DNA of 6,403 nucleotides from Flavobacterium sp. GTDB taxonomy: Bacteria; Bacteroidota; Bacteroidia; Flavobacteriales; Flavobacteriaceae. Under the pieces are notes generated by a model. It was not told the origin of the DNA. It saw only the letters and a list, made by a program, of their open reading frames with translations, and did not search any database. The DNA lies in NCBI GenBank assembly GCA_030682755.1, contig JAUXNR010000244.1, forward strand, positions 1 to 6,403. The letters are read 5' to 3'. Positions 1 through 5,649 of the stretch are shown piece after piece (positions within the stretch are counted from its first letter, which is position 1; the number at the start of each line of letters is the position of its first letter). The position numbers were made by a program, and so were the translations under genes.

Positions 1-402
1 ATTACTCGTCAAATCACACCACGCTTTTCTATTGTTAATATGAAAGTCATGCAGGCTTTAGCAGTGGAAAGTGGCTTAAATTTTGAGGGTAACACGAAAA
101 ATACAAATTATCCTTTTGAATATGAAACACCTACAGTTTTAAAAAAATATCAAGAGGAATTGATTGAATATGTAATACAAAAATTTAACGGTAAACAACC
201 AAAGCCAATTAAAAATCCAGTCCAAAAACAAAAGTTTTTGCATTTATCTGCCAACTACAATAGTGCTGCCCTTTTTGATAATGCAGGCGAAAACATAACC
301 GGTATCAAATTATTAGATAATATTTTTTATTATAACGCACCCCGATATGAAAACAACAATAGAAACATTTATAAACGTGAAGTTTATACTCATAATAAGT
401 AG
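1..402 (+). CDS. C-terminal part of a large protein, possible T6SS Tle1-like (DUF2235) effector
   Basis: The frame is open from the first base of the window, so this is the 3' end of a gene that starts upstream; the ATG at 40 is probably internal. The visible 133 residues contain no signal peptide or membrane segment. The last third has the pattern FLHLSANYN, then a spacer, then YYNAPRYENN and YKREVY, ending HNK. This recalls the ends of Tle1-like phospholipase effectors (DUF2235 type), where a histidine-containing 'HLS.NY' segment precedes a short 'NAP..' tail. That assignment is by eye; the catalytic alpha/beta-hydrolase part would lie outside the window. Its last 56 bases overlap the lipoprotein gene at 347 in another frame, typical of a tightly coupled toxin and immunity pair. 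An unrelated hydrolase or structural protein remains possible. Reality of the gene is fairly sure, function is not. Confidence 0.6.
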   Translation: MTRQITPRFSIVNMKVMQALAVESGLNFEGNTKNTNYPFEYETPTVLKKYQEELIEYVIQKFNGKQPKPIKNPVQKQKFLHLSANYNSAALFDNAGENITGIKLLDNIFYYNAPRYENNNRNIYKREVYTHNK

Positions 403-1471
403 TTTACTCCTTCACTTTTCATGCAAAAAAGAAGAAAAACAAGAATGGTCTGCTGCCATGAGCAGACCTCATTACTATATTTCAAGTGGGCAACATGTTT
501 TTTATTTAAAAGAAGGCAAAATAATTGGGAGTTGTGCTACTTTAACAGATATTGGAAATTTCGGTTGGGCATTTCCTCAAAGTGGTAGGGGTACAACAAC
601 CGATATTTTACCCGATAGTGTAGTGGTAGATTATATGGGGTTAACAGATAAAAATGAAATGTGGACTTTTAGAGGAGGCATGTCGTTGCCCACTCAATTA
701 ATTGACTCTCTTTTTAAAGCAGGTTATGTCAAAAAGGGAGAACACGAAAATTTTAGAAATATTATTACAGGTTTAGCACCTGGGGGTAGAATTTGTGTTT
801 GGGTTGATCATATTGAAATAAAAAGAGGAATTGTGCCAATTGAAAAAAAATATTTTGACTACCCTGTCTCAGTTTTTGAAGACAGCTTAGAAATAAATAA
901 CTACTTAAAGCATCACCCAATTGATTATTCTATTTGGGAAAAACCAGATCCAATTTATGAACTAGGTTTTGGTTATTGTAGTGAAGATGATAAAATAAAT
1001 AAATTTGCAGGTTATTTAATCTCAAAAGAGGGAGTTTCGAACAATTTCACTAGCTATTATCTTGATAAAACAGTATGGAATACGCCTGCAAATAAAGAAG
1101 TAAATTATTCAGGACGTTTTTATATTCAACTAAACGATACGTTAAAAAATAACAAAATTCAACTCCCTGTTCACTTAAGATTAGTCTGGGTAAATGCATT
1201 TAAGCACTCTTATTTTACCGAAGTAATTTTATCTCAAGATTTTAAAAAGCGTTTCATCACACCATATAAACATCCTGCGACAGGTAAACTTGCTTTTTTC
1301 CATCGGTTGGTTTTTGGAGTAGAAAAGGATGGGGAGCATTGTATTATTTGGTTAGATGGTCCCGGAAAACAAGAAAAATTAATGCGTTTTAAAGGTTTTT
1401 TAGCTGCTAAAAATGAAACTAATGGAGAGGAAAGAAGTGGTTATGCTAAGGAAGTTGTTTATTATGATTAG
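347..1471 (+). CDS. DUF2931-type lipoprotein, copy 1 (candidate immunity protein)
   Basis: A 374-residue lipoprotein. The N-terminus has a hydrophobic stretch FILIISSLLLHF ending at Cys26, followed by KKEE, the acidic-after-lysine pattern used in Bacteroidota to export lipoproteins to the outer face of the outer membrane. The lipobox is imperfect (His at -3, Leu at -4). The body carries the features I associate with DUF2931: a 'DILPDSVVVDY' strand, 'RGGMSLPTQL', and 'GLAPGGRICVWVDH' at about residues 143-156. A second half has 'HPIDYSIWEK' and a C-terminal 'HCIIWLDGPGKQEK'. The ATG at 347 was chosen because it gives a complete signal peptide; it lies 56 bases inside the upstream gene. The stop overlaps the next copy by 8 bases. 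DUF2931 has no proven biochemical role, but its members often sit beside T6SS phospholipase effectors, so immunity is inferred. Gene call is firm, function tentative. Confidence 0.85.
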   Translation: MKTTIETFINVKFILIISSLLLHFSCKKEEKQEWSAAMSRPHYYISSGQHVFYLKEGKIIGSCATLTDIGNFGWAFPQSGRGTTTDILPDSVVVDYMGLTDKNEMWTFRGGMSLPTQLIDSLFKAGYVKKGEHENFRNIITGLAPGGRICVWVDHIEIKRGIVPIEKKYFDYPVSVFEDSLEINNYLKHHPIDYSIWEKPDPIYELGFGYCSEDDKINKFAGYLISKEGVSNNFTSYYLDKTVWNTPANKEVNYSGRFYIQLNDTLKNNKIQLPVHLRLVWVNAFKHSYFTEVILSQDFKKRFITPYKHPATGKLAFFHRLVFGVEKDGEHCIIWLDGPGKQEKLMRFKGFLAAKNETNGEERSGYAKEVVYYD

Positions 1472-2609
1472 AACAATGATAGTTATAAACGTGAAATTTA
1501 TCTTTATACTAAGTAGCTTACTTCTTCTCTTTTCTTGTAAAAAAGAAGAAAATCAAGAATGGTCAATAGCAATAACTCAGCCAAAAAATTATGTTGCTGA
1601 AGGTCAACATGTGTTTTATCTAAAAGAAGGTAAAATCATTAGTAGTTCAGCTACTTTATCTAATATAGGTAATGCTGGTTGGACTTTTCCACAATATGGA
1701 AGAACAACTGGAACTACTGATATTCTGCCTGACAGTGTAGTGGTTGACTATGGTGGTTTAAATGATAAAAATGAAATGTGTACCTATAGAGGTGGAATGT
1801 CATTACCCACCAAACTATTTGATTCCCTTTTCAATGTAGGATATATCAAGAATGGTAAAAAAGAAAAATTTAAAAAAATAATAACTGGTTTAGCTCCTGG
1901 TGGAAGAATTTGTGTTTGGATTGATCATGTTGAAGTCAAGAGAGGAATTGTTGAAGAAGAAAATAATTATAGAAAATTTCCATCAATTATAACTAGTAAA
2001 AAAAATTATATTAGAGACAGTGTAGAAATTAATACCTATTTAAAATTTCATCCAATTGATTACAAAATTTGGGAAAAATCGGATTCTGGATATGAACTTG
2101 ATTTTGGTTTTTGTAGTGAAGAAGATAATGTTGAATTACATCACTCATTTTTTATAACAAAGGAAGGGATTAGTTATGCTATTTATAAACGATATTTTGA
2201 AAGAACAACTTTTGGTGTTCCTTTTGGTGAACCATCATCAGATGACTTATTCTTTGGATATATACAATTAAATGAAGTTTATAATCATAAATTTCAATTA
2301 CCTGTACACTGCAAAATTGAATGGAAAAGCAAAACAGATAAAGATGCTTATTATAGTACAGATGTAGTTTTTCCAAAAGATTTTGAAAAACGATTTAAAA
2401 CTGCATATATAGATCCTATAACGAATAAAAAAGCAAATTATAATCGTATAGTTTTTGGTGTTGAAAAAGATCAAAAACATTGTATCGTTTGGATAGATGG
2501 ACCAAACAAGCAAGAGAAAGTTATTCGTTTTAAAGCTAATCTTGGTAATATGGTAGAAGAGGAAGGACTATATAGTGGTGGTTATGCTAAAGAAGTTGTT
2601 TATTATTAA
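1464..2609 (+). CDS. DUF2931-type lipoprotein, copy 2 (paralogue of copy 1)
   Basis: A 381-residue paralogue of the preceding gene, colinear with it along its whole length and by eye about half identical. The signal peptide is MIRTMIVINVKFIFILSS followed by LLLLFSC, with Cys25 in a regular lipobox (Leu at -3), then KKEE as in copy 1. Shared blocks include 'DILPDSVVVDY', 'GGMSLPT', 'GLAPGGRICVWIDH', 'HPIDYKIWEK' and 'VFGVEKDQKHCIVWIDG'. The frame is open back to an ATG at 1413, but the 17 extra residues merely translate the 3' end of copy 1 in another frame. The ATG at 1464 matches the copy 1 signal peptide and overlaps the copy 1 stop as ATGATTAG, suggesting translational coupling; AAGGAAG lies about 10 bases upstream. 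Most divergent is the middle (residues about 170-290), where a partner-specific surface would be expected if these are immunity proteins. Confidence 0.87.
   Translation: MIRTMIVINVKFIFILSSLLLLFSCKKEENQEWSIAITQPKNYVAEGQHVFYLKEGKIISSSATLSNIGNAGWTFPQYGRTTGTTDILPDSVVVDYGGLNDKNEMCTYRGGMSLPTKLFDSLFNVGYIKNGKKEKFKKIITGLAPGGRICVWIDHVEVKRGIVEEENNYRKFPSIITSKKNYIRDSVEINTYLKFHPIDYKIWEKSDSGYELDFGFCSEEDNVELHHSFFITKEGISYAIYKRYFERTTFGVPFGEPSSDDLFFGYIQLNEVYNHKFQLPVHCKIEWKSKTDKDAYYSTDVVFPKDFEKRFKTAYIDPITNKKANYNRIVFGVEKDQKHCIVWIDGPNKQEKVIRFKANLGNMVEEEGLYSGGYAKEVVYY
1472..1516 (+). other. Relic of an effector C-terminus overlapping the copy 2 signal peptide
   Basis: Read in the frame of copy 1 just past its stop codon, this stretch gives NNDSYKREIYLYTK and a stop. 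The true C-terminus of the upstream effector candidate, at the same place relative to copy 1, is NNRNIYKREVYTHNK and a stop. The two tails line up over their whole length, with the same YKRE core and the same position of the stop relative to the signal-peptide codons of the lipoprotein. It is not expressed as a protein of its own because a stop directly precedes it. The simplest reading is that copy 2 once overlapped the end of its own effector gene. Confidence 0.6.
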
Positions 2610-2611
2610 GC

Positions 2612-2687
2612 TATTATTATTCTCCACAACGATATGAAAAAAACATTAAAAATAGTTAGAAACACAACTTATCCCTATAACAAGTAG
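2612..2687 (+). other. Second relic of an effector C-terminus, overlapping the start of copy 3
   Basis: Immediately after the copy 2 stop, a short frame reads YYYSPQRYEKNIKNS, which matches FYYNAPRYENNNRN near the end of the effector candidate at 1-402. DNA similarity is clear around CGATATGAAAA and AAGTAG. A frame change then occurs, and the last codons before the TAG at 2685 read YNK, matching the HNK end of the intact tail. This relic preserves more of the effector than the one at 1472, including the 'P.RYE' block, and it has no start, so it is non-functional. Confidence 0.55.
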
Positions 2688-3001
2688 TTTTTTTTACTCT
2701 TAGCTTCTAAAAAAGAAGAAAAACAAGAATGTTGAGCCGTTATGATTAGACCTTTAATAATTATATTTCAGAAAGACAACATACTTTTTATTTAAAAAAT
2801 GGTGTAATTGTTGGAAGTTGTGCAAATATATCAGATATTGGAAATTTTGGATTTGAATTCCCACAAAGTGCTAGAGGCAGAAGTACCGATATTTTACCCG
2901 ATAGTGTAGTGGTTGATTACGGTAGTTTAAATGATAAAAATAAAATGTGCACCTATAGTGGTGGAATGTCATTACCAAACACGCAGATTAAAATACTTTA
3001 A
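2634..3001 (+). pseudogene. Broken third copy of the DUF2931-type lipoprotein
   Basis: Same start layout as copy 1 (CGATATGAAAA), but the reading frame stops at a TAG at 2685 inside the signal peptide. The lipobox Cys codon is lost (the mature start reads S-KKEEKQE), a TGA follows soon after KQEC, and a 2-base gain relative to copy 1 near 2755 shifts the frame. After the shift the sequence reads cleanly: QHTFYLKNGVIVGSCAN, DIGNFG, DILPDSVVVDYGSLNDKN and GGMSLP, all close to copies 1 and 2. Homology ends near 2976-2985, after the first third of the family length, and the frame closes with TAA at 2999. Several independent lesions mean it cannot make a lipoprotein. The missing two thirds suggest a deletion or recombination that joined it to the hydrolase fragment downstream. 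Confidence 0.8.
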
Positions 3002-3327
3002 ACCATGGGAATCAGAGAACCATTTGGTGGAATGCGAGTTGGTTGTCTGTTATTTATGATTTAATGGTAGCCTACGATAACGTATATGCCGATATTTCAT
3101 TTATTTTACACGATCAGGATTTATTTCCCTTACTCCGATTTTTGTTGGAAGATGATAAAGTAAAGCACAAGATTCTATTTGGCTCTGATTACTATGTTGT
3201 GAGTCAAAAGAACACAGAAAAAGATTTGCATTTGAATTTAAGAGGTTATTTGGGTAATGACCTTTTTGAAATGATAGCAAGTGATAATCCTAGGCGATTT
3301 TTGAGCACAAAATTTAAGGAGTATTAA
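2992..3327 (+). pseudogene. C-terminal fragment of an amidohydrolase-family (TIM-barrel) metal hydrolase
   Basis: About 110 codons read in one frame from an in-frame TAA at 2989 to the stop at 3327. The protein has 'WWN...IYDLMVAYDNVYADISF', then 'KILFGSDYYV', whose Asp is the conserved late-barrel metal or catalytic Asp of amidohydrolase-2 type enzymes, and ends with 'NPRRFL', a common ending in that superfamily. Full members are roughly 280-350 residues, so the N-terminal two thirds with the HxH metal site are missing. There is no ATG at the beginning; the first possible start is a TTG at 3043 with no supporting ribosome site. The sequence before it belongs to the broken lipoprotein copy, which is in a different frame. 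The fragment is therefore best treated as a truncated remnant. The sequence itself is well preserved, so truncation may be recent. Confidence 0.75.
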
Positions 3328-3366
3328 GTAGTATACTATTGTCAGTAGTATTTATATGTAATTTTT

Positions 3367-3395
3367 TGTCCCAAATTGTGTCAATAATTGGGACA
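3367..3395. repeat. Small inverted repeat
   Basis: Eight-base arms TGTCCCAA and TTGGGACA enclose a 13-base AT-rich loop, in the gap after the hydrolase fragment. It could slow or end transcription from the left, but it has no proper T-run behind it on either strand, so its role is unknown. Confidence 0.5.
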
Positions 3396-3413
3396 TTATT
3401 TAAGTTTATTGGG

Positions 3414-3442
3414 CGTAACACCACGTTTTGCGTGGTGTTACG
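3414..3442. terminator. Strong hairpin between convergent genes, putative bidirectional terminator
   Basis: Perfect 12-base arms, CGTAACACCACG and its complement, flank the 5-base loop TTTTG. It sits 86 bases after the hydrolase fragment stop and about 50 bases after the stop of the minus-strand gene ending at 3493, where a shared terminator is expected. Neither side has a good T-run (the right side has only scattered Ts), so a REP-like repeat is an alternative. Confidence 0.5.
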
Positions 3443-3492
3443 TAAATAGTATATTCATTACTTTTTGGAGTAGAAGGGAGGCTAGTTTTCTC

Positions 3493-4125
3493 TTACTCTA
3501 ATCCTATATAGTTCATATAAAATTTTAAATTATATAAATCAAGTGGTTCCTCTTCGTCTTTTTGATTGTCTAGGTTTAGTTGGCCTATTTCAATAAATGT
3601 GATGTTGTTTGCAAATGATTTTTCTCCAACGAGGTTTTCGATATGAAGGTATACGGCTTCTCTCAGTGCCGGGTTGTCTTTATACACTAAGTAGTTTTTG
3701 ATTAGCACTTTAATTCCGAAATCTGTTGGCCTTTGAGGGATTTCGTATGGAATGAAATACATATCGCTAACTCGAAGTGTGATTCCGTTATAGATTATTG
3801 GTTTGTCTTTTTTGGATTCAAAGATGTCAATATCTGTGTCAGGTTGTATGAACGCTGTGATTTTCCAACGTTCCAGTGCCGGTGCATGAAATACCAATAA
3901 TTCAACTTCTTTGAATAGGTAAGGATTACCATGTGCGGTAATGATTAGTTCCGACTTGTTTTTTAATGATTTGATTTCGAAGCCCAATTTTTCATTGTAT
4001 TCATGTAGGGCATCGGTTATTACTTGTAGTTTTTTAATTGCTACTTCTTTGGGAAGGTCGCCTAATAGATGGACGGCTAAATTTACTTTTTCGAATTGGT
4101 GCCAGAAGTTTTGTATTGGATTCAT
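3493..4125 (-). CDS. Conserved hypothetical protein, 210 aa
   Basis: A complete minus-strand gene beginning with ATG (MNPIQNFWHQFEKVN) and ending YIGLE. No signal peptide, membrane helix or known catalytic motif is visible, so a soluble cytoplasmic protein is likely. The first half is alternating helix and strand with 'KLGFEI', 'ELIITAHGNPYLFKEVELLV' and 'HAPALERWKI'; the second half is rich in acidic residues, including a DEEE run near the end. The 'FEI...ELIITA.GN...F..VE.LV..AP.L..W' pattern recalls a widespread family of uncharacterised small proteins in Bacteroidota, but I cannot name it. It reads in the same direction as the ATPase at 4305-4931, with a 179-base repeat-filled gap, so an operon is uncertain. 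No Shine-Dalgarno site is seen. Confidence 0.8.
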   Translation of the reverse strand: MNPIQNFWHQFEKVNLAVHLLGDLPKEVAIKKLQVITDALHEYNEKLGFEIKSLKNKSELIITAHGNPYLFKEVELLVFHAPALERWKITAFIQPDTDIDIFESKKDKPIIYNGITLRVSDMYFIPYEIPQRPTDFGIKVLIKNYLVYKDNPALREAVYLHIENLVGEKSFANNITFIEIGQLNLDNQKDEEEPLDLYNLKFYMNYIGLE

Positions 4126-4149
4126 ATTTTGAGGGGTTAAGGTTGATTG

Positions 4150-4213
4150 TTTAAAGGTTTAAGGGTTTAAGAGTTTAATTGTTTAAAAGTTTAAGGGTTT
4201 AAGAGTTTAAGAG
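4150..4213. repeat. Eight tandem copies of an 8-bp repeat (TTTAAGRG)
   Basis: Eight contiguous units in exact 8-base phase: TTTAAAGG, TTTAAGGG, TTTAAGAG, TTTAATTG, TTTAAAAG, TTTAAGGG, TTTAAGAG, TTTAAGAG. The TTTAA half never changes; variation is confined to the last three bases. It lies upstream of the start of the gene at 3493-4125 and downstream of the helicase-loader ATPase. It could be a contingency-type spacer in that gene's promoter, an iteron-like binding array, or one of the low-complexity TTTAAG tracts scattered in flavobacterial genomes. Confidence 0.9.
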
Positions 4214-4229
4214 TTGACCTTACCCTAAA

Positions 4230-4271
4230 TCCCTCTCCATCCGCCTTCGGACGGGACAGGAAGGAGAGGGA
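4230..4271. repeat. Compound palindrome, interspersed-repeat type
   Basis: Outer arms TCCCTCTCC (4230-4238) and GGAGAGGGA (4263-4271) enclose an inner hairpin TCCG-CCTT-CGGA (4240-4251). It is much richer in GC than its surroundings. Similar 'ccctctcc...ggagaggg' units are familiar as dispersed intergenic elements in Bacteroidota. It lies 34 bases beyond the ATPase stop, so it could also act as a terminator for that gene, although no T-run follows. Confidence 0.75.
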
Positions 4272-4304
4272 CTTTGAGATTGTGCTTTGGAATAGATTTG
4301 TTTT

Positions 4305-4931
4305 TTATTGTCGTTTATCTTTTTCATTCGAACTGAAGGCTATTAGGTTAAACATTTCTCGCATTCGACTTCGGACGCGGTTGCCGTAATGGGTTTCAAT
4401 TTCAGTTGCTGAGAGGTTGGTGGTGATGTGGGTTTTTAGTTTTTTGGAGATGAATAGGTCGTACCTGCTTAATAGAATTTCTGCCATTACGTTGCATTCA
4501 TTTCCGTAGTATTTTAAGTTGTTTTCAGTTCCGAGGTCGTCGAAGCAAATGGTGCGTGGTTCTGCTTCGTGTAATTTGCCTTTGCTGTATTTATGAATGA
4601 TTTGGTAGCCGTCTTGTATGAATTCAAAACTGATGTCGCGACATGGTTTTAGGTAGAACTTGTTTTCGGTTGGTGTTAGGTATTTCATGAGGTTCATGAG
4701 TGATGTTTTACCGCAGCCGATTGGACCGGATACTAGTATTCCTTTGTCTAGGTTTAATCCGGATTGAAAGCATGTTGGTTCGTCTTTTAAGAAATAGGCG
4801 ATGAGTTTGTATAGTATTGGGTAATCGGTTTCTACGATTTTGAAATGATTGCCGTATAGTTCGATGCCTTTGGCTTCGAGCCAATTGATTACTTCGGGGT
4901 AGCTGTAGTGGGATTTTATTTTGTTTTGCAT
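4305..4931 (-). CDS. DnaC/IstB-like AAA+ ATPase, probable helicase loader
   Basis: A 208-residue protein with a clear P-loop: Walker A GPIGCGKT at about residues 69-76, Walker B ICFDDLG at about 128-134 with the DD pair, a sensor-1 type 'THITTN' near 167-172, and 'GNRVRSRM' near 184-191, which would hold the arginine finger or sensor-2 region. This order and the small size fit DnaC/IstB-type loaders that deliver the replicative helicase, rather than a transposition helper, since no transposase is near. The frame is open upstream to a TTG at 4946, but the ATG at 4931 gives MQNKIKSHYSYPEV and was chosen. The initiator-like gene at 5616-6403 lies upstream on the same strand, supporting a replication module of an integrated element or prophage. 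All core ATPase residues are intact. Confidence 0.88.
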   Translation of the reverse strand: MQNKIKSHYSYPEVINWLEAKGIELYGNHFKIVETDYPILYKLIAYFLKDEPTCFQSGLNLDKGILVSGPIGCGKTSLMNLMKYLTPTENKFYLKPCRDISFEFIQDGYQIIHKYSKGKLHEAEPRTICFDDLGTENNLKYYGNECNVMAEILLSRYDLFISKKLKTHITTNLSATEIETHYGNRVRSRMREMFNLIAFSSNEKDKRQ

Positions 4932-5032
4932 TGGAAAGGGTTTCAAGTTTAGCTTCGCTCTGTTCGGCTTCGCCTCGGGTCAGGTTTCAAGTTCAAGCAC
5001 AAATATGCTTCGCTTTTTTATTGGAACACGGA

Positions 5033-5227
5033 TGACACAGATTAAACAGATTTATACGGATTTGATAGCTTCGCTATATTGGATTTTGATGGATTTCATT
5101 TGTTTCATTTTTAGTGTTTTTTTAAATGGCAAAGTCCACAAAGGTTTTAGCAATCACCAATTCTTTCGGGACGCAAAGGATGAGATACAGAAACAAGTTC
5201 AGTATGACAGGGCCTACTGAGTAGGAG
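5033..5227. repeat. Long direct repeat, copy A
   Basis: About 195 bases, closely matching copy B at 5288-5481 from TGACACAGATT to the GTAGGAG end. Internal pieces are shared in the same order: ACGGATTTGATAGC, GATTTTGATGGAT, TTTGTTTCATTTTTAGTG, AATGGCAAAG, a long identical block from GGTTTTAGCAATCACC through CAAAGGATGAGATAC, and CAAGTTCAGTATGACAGGG. Small hairpins are built in: ATAGC-TTC-GCTAT and CCTACT-G-AGTAGG. The hairpin TACAGAA/TTCAGTA (5186-5204) has one arm mismatch here that copy B lacks. Confidence 0.88.
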
Positions 5228-5265
5228 GTTTGCTTCGCTAGTTTGGCTATAGCATTGAGCCACGG

Positions 5266-5288
5266 ACCCGCCTATCGGCGAGGCAGGT
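5266..5288. repeat. GC-rich inverted repeat at the junction of the two long repeats
   Basis: ACCCGCCT and AGGCAGGT pair with one mismatch around a 7-base loop, and an alternative inner hairpin CGCC-TATC-GGCG (5269-5280) is perfect. The unit abuts the start of long repeat copy B and stands out by GC content, looking like one more dispersed element stacked in this gap. Confidence 0.6.
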
Positions 5289-5481
5289 GACACAGATTGA
5301 ACAGATTTTCACGGATTTGATAGCTACGCTATAATTGATTTTGATGGATCTTATTTGTTTCATTTTTAGTGTTTTTTAAATGGCAAAGGGCAGAATGGTT
5401 TTAGCAATCACCAATTCTTTCGGGACGCAAAGGATGAGATACTGAAACAAGTTCAGTATGACAGGGCCTACTGCGTAGGAG
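5288..5481. repeat. Long direct repeat, copy B
   Basis: The second copy of the element at 5033-5227, about 255 bases further right. The hairpin ATAGC-TAC-GCTAT keeps both arms while its loop differs from copy A, as expected if pairing matters. The hairpin TACTGAA-ACAAG-TTCAGTA (5440-5458) is perfect here. The 'ACTGAAACAAGTTCAGTATGACA' type of unit resembles a very common interspersed repeat of Bacteroidota. The end is followed by a further fragment, GACATCCCGCGGAATGACA at about 5499-5517, of the same general repeat type. Confidence 0.88.
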
Positions 5482-5524
5482 ATTCCTATTTCCTCTTCGA
5501 CATCCCGCGGAATGACAAAAAACG

Positions 5525-5558
5525 TTAAAGAGGTTCTTCATAGTTTTTATCGGTTGTT
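5525..5558. repeat. Duplicate of the 3' end of the initiator gene (outer copy)
   Basis: Thirty-four bases matching 5616-5649 with a single difference. Read on the minus strand it encodes DKNYEEPL and a stop, against DKNYAEPL and a stop at the true gene end. It is a detached second copy of the last codons, lying downstream of the gene. Confidence 0.88.
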
Positions 5559-5562
5559 TTTG

Positions 5563-5605
5563 CCTGATTTTGTTTTCCCCATCCCTAAAGGGGGGCAAAA
5601 TCAGG
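5563..5605. repeat. Palindromic insert between the two gene-tail copies
   Basis: Ten-base perfect arms CCTGATTTTG (5563-5572) and CAAAATCAGG (5596-5605) enclose a CCCC/GGGG inner pairing with the CATCCCTAAAGGGG pattern, common in dispersed Bacteroidota elements. It begins about 10 bases beyond the stop of the initiator gene, so it may also serve as its terminator; on the minus strand the far side reads GCAAAAAC, giving no T-run. Confidence 0.75.
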
Positions 5606-5615
5606 TATGTCGTTT

Positions 5616-5649
5616 TTAAAGAGGTTCTGCATAGTTTTTATCGGTTGTT
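5616..5649. repeat. Duplicate of the 3' end of the initiator gene (inner copy, in use)
   Basis: The copy that forms the actual end of the minus-strand gene, including its TAA. It pairs with 5525-5558, a distance of 91 bases. Together the copies flank the palindromic insert like an unusually long target duplication. Confidence 0.88.

Larger units (their letters stand above)
4932..5615. other. 684-base gene-free stretch made of interspersed repeats
   Basis: No believable gene is present on either strand; the short open frames here are translations of repeat units. The stretch opens with a small GC-rich mosaic (two copies of GGTTTCAAGTT, a GGC-TTC-GCC hairpin at 4966-4974), continues with a 195-base direct repeat pair, and ends with a duplicated gene tail and a palindrome. 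The heptamer CTTCGCT occurs at 4953, 5008, 5069 and 5233. Such accretion is known for dispersed repeats in environmental Bacteroidota, which pile up in the same gaps. The gap separates initiator and loader genes, so an origin could lie here, but nothing like DnaA boxes or regular iterons was seen. Confidence 0.75.

Noticed and set aside
1413..1463. Earlier start for lipoprotein copy 2
   Set aside because: The extra 17 residues are the end of copy 1 read in another frame and would bury the signal peptide.
2179..2513. Two minus-strand open frames inside lipoprotein copy 2
   Set aside because: They are antisense shadows of a well-supported conserved gene, rich in Tyr, Phe and Ile as expected from AT-rich antisense.
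3043..3327. Stand-alone small protein starting at the TTG at 3043
   Set aside because: Amidohydrolase-like sequence continues upstream of this codon to about 2995, so the TTG is internal to a truncated gene.
3941..4132. 63-codon plus-strand open frame opposite the 210-aa gene
   Set aside because: It is antisense to the start of a longer, better supported coding region and has no signal of its own.
4150..4213. CRISPR array
   Set aside because: The units are 8 bases and contiguous with no spacers, so this is a simple tandem repeat.
4921..5220. 99-codon plus-strand open frame across the repeat gap
   Set aside because: It overlaps the start of the ATPase gene and runs through long repeat copy A; the composition follows the repeats, not coding sequence.
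5401..5598. 65-codon minus-strand open frame
   Set aside because: It translates the interspersed repeats and the out-of-frame duplicated gene tail; it has no family resemblance or independent start signal.
4932..5615. Insertion sequence or transposase gene in the repeat gap
   Set aside because: No transposase-like reading frame exists on either strand, and the paired repeats are direct, not terminal inverted repeats around a gene.
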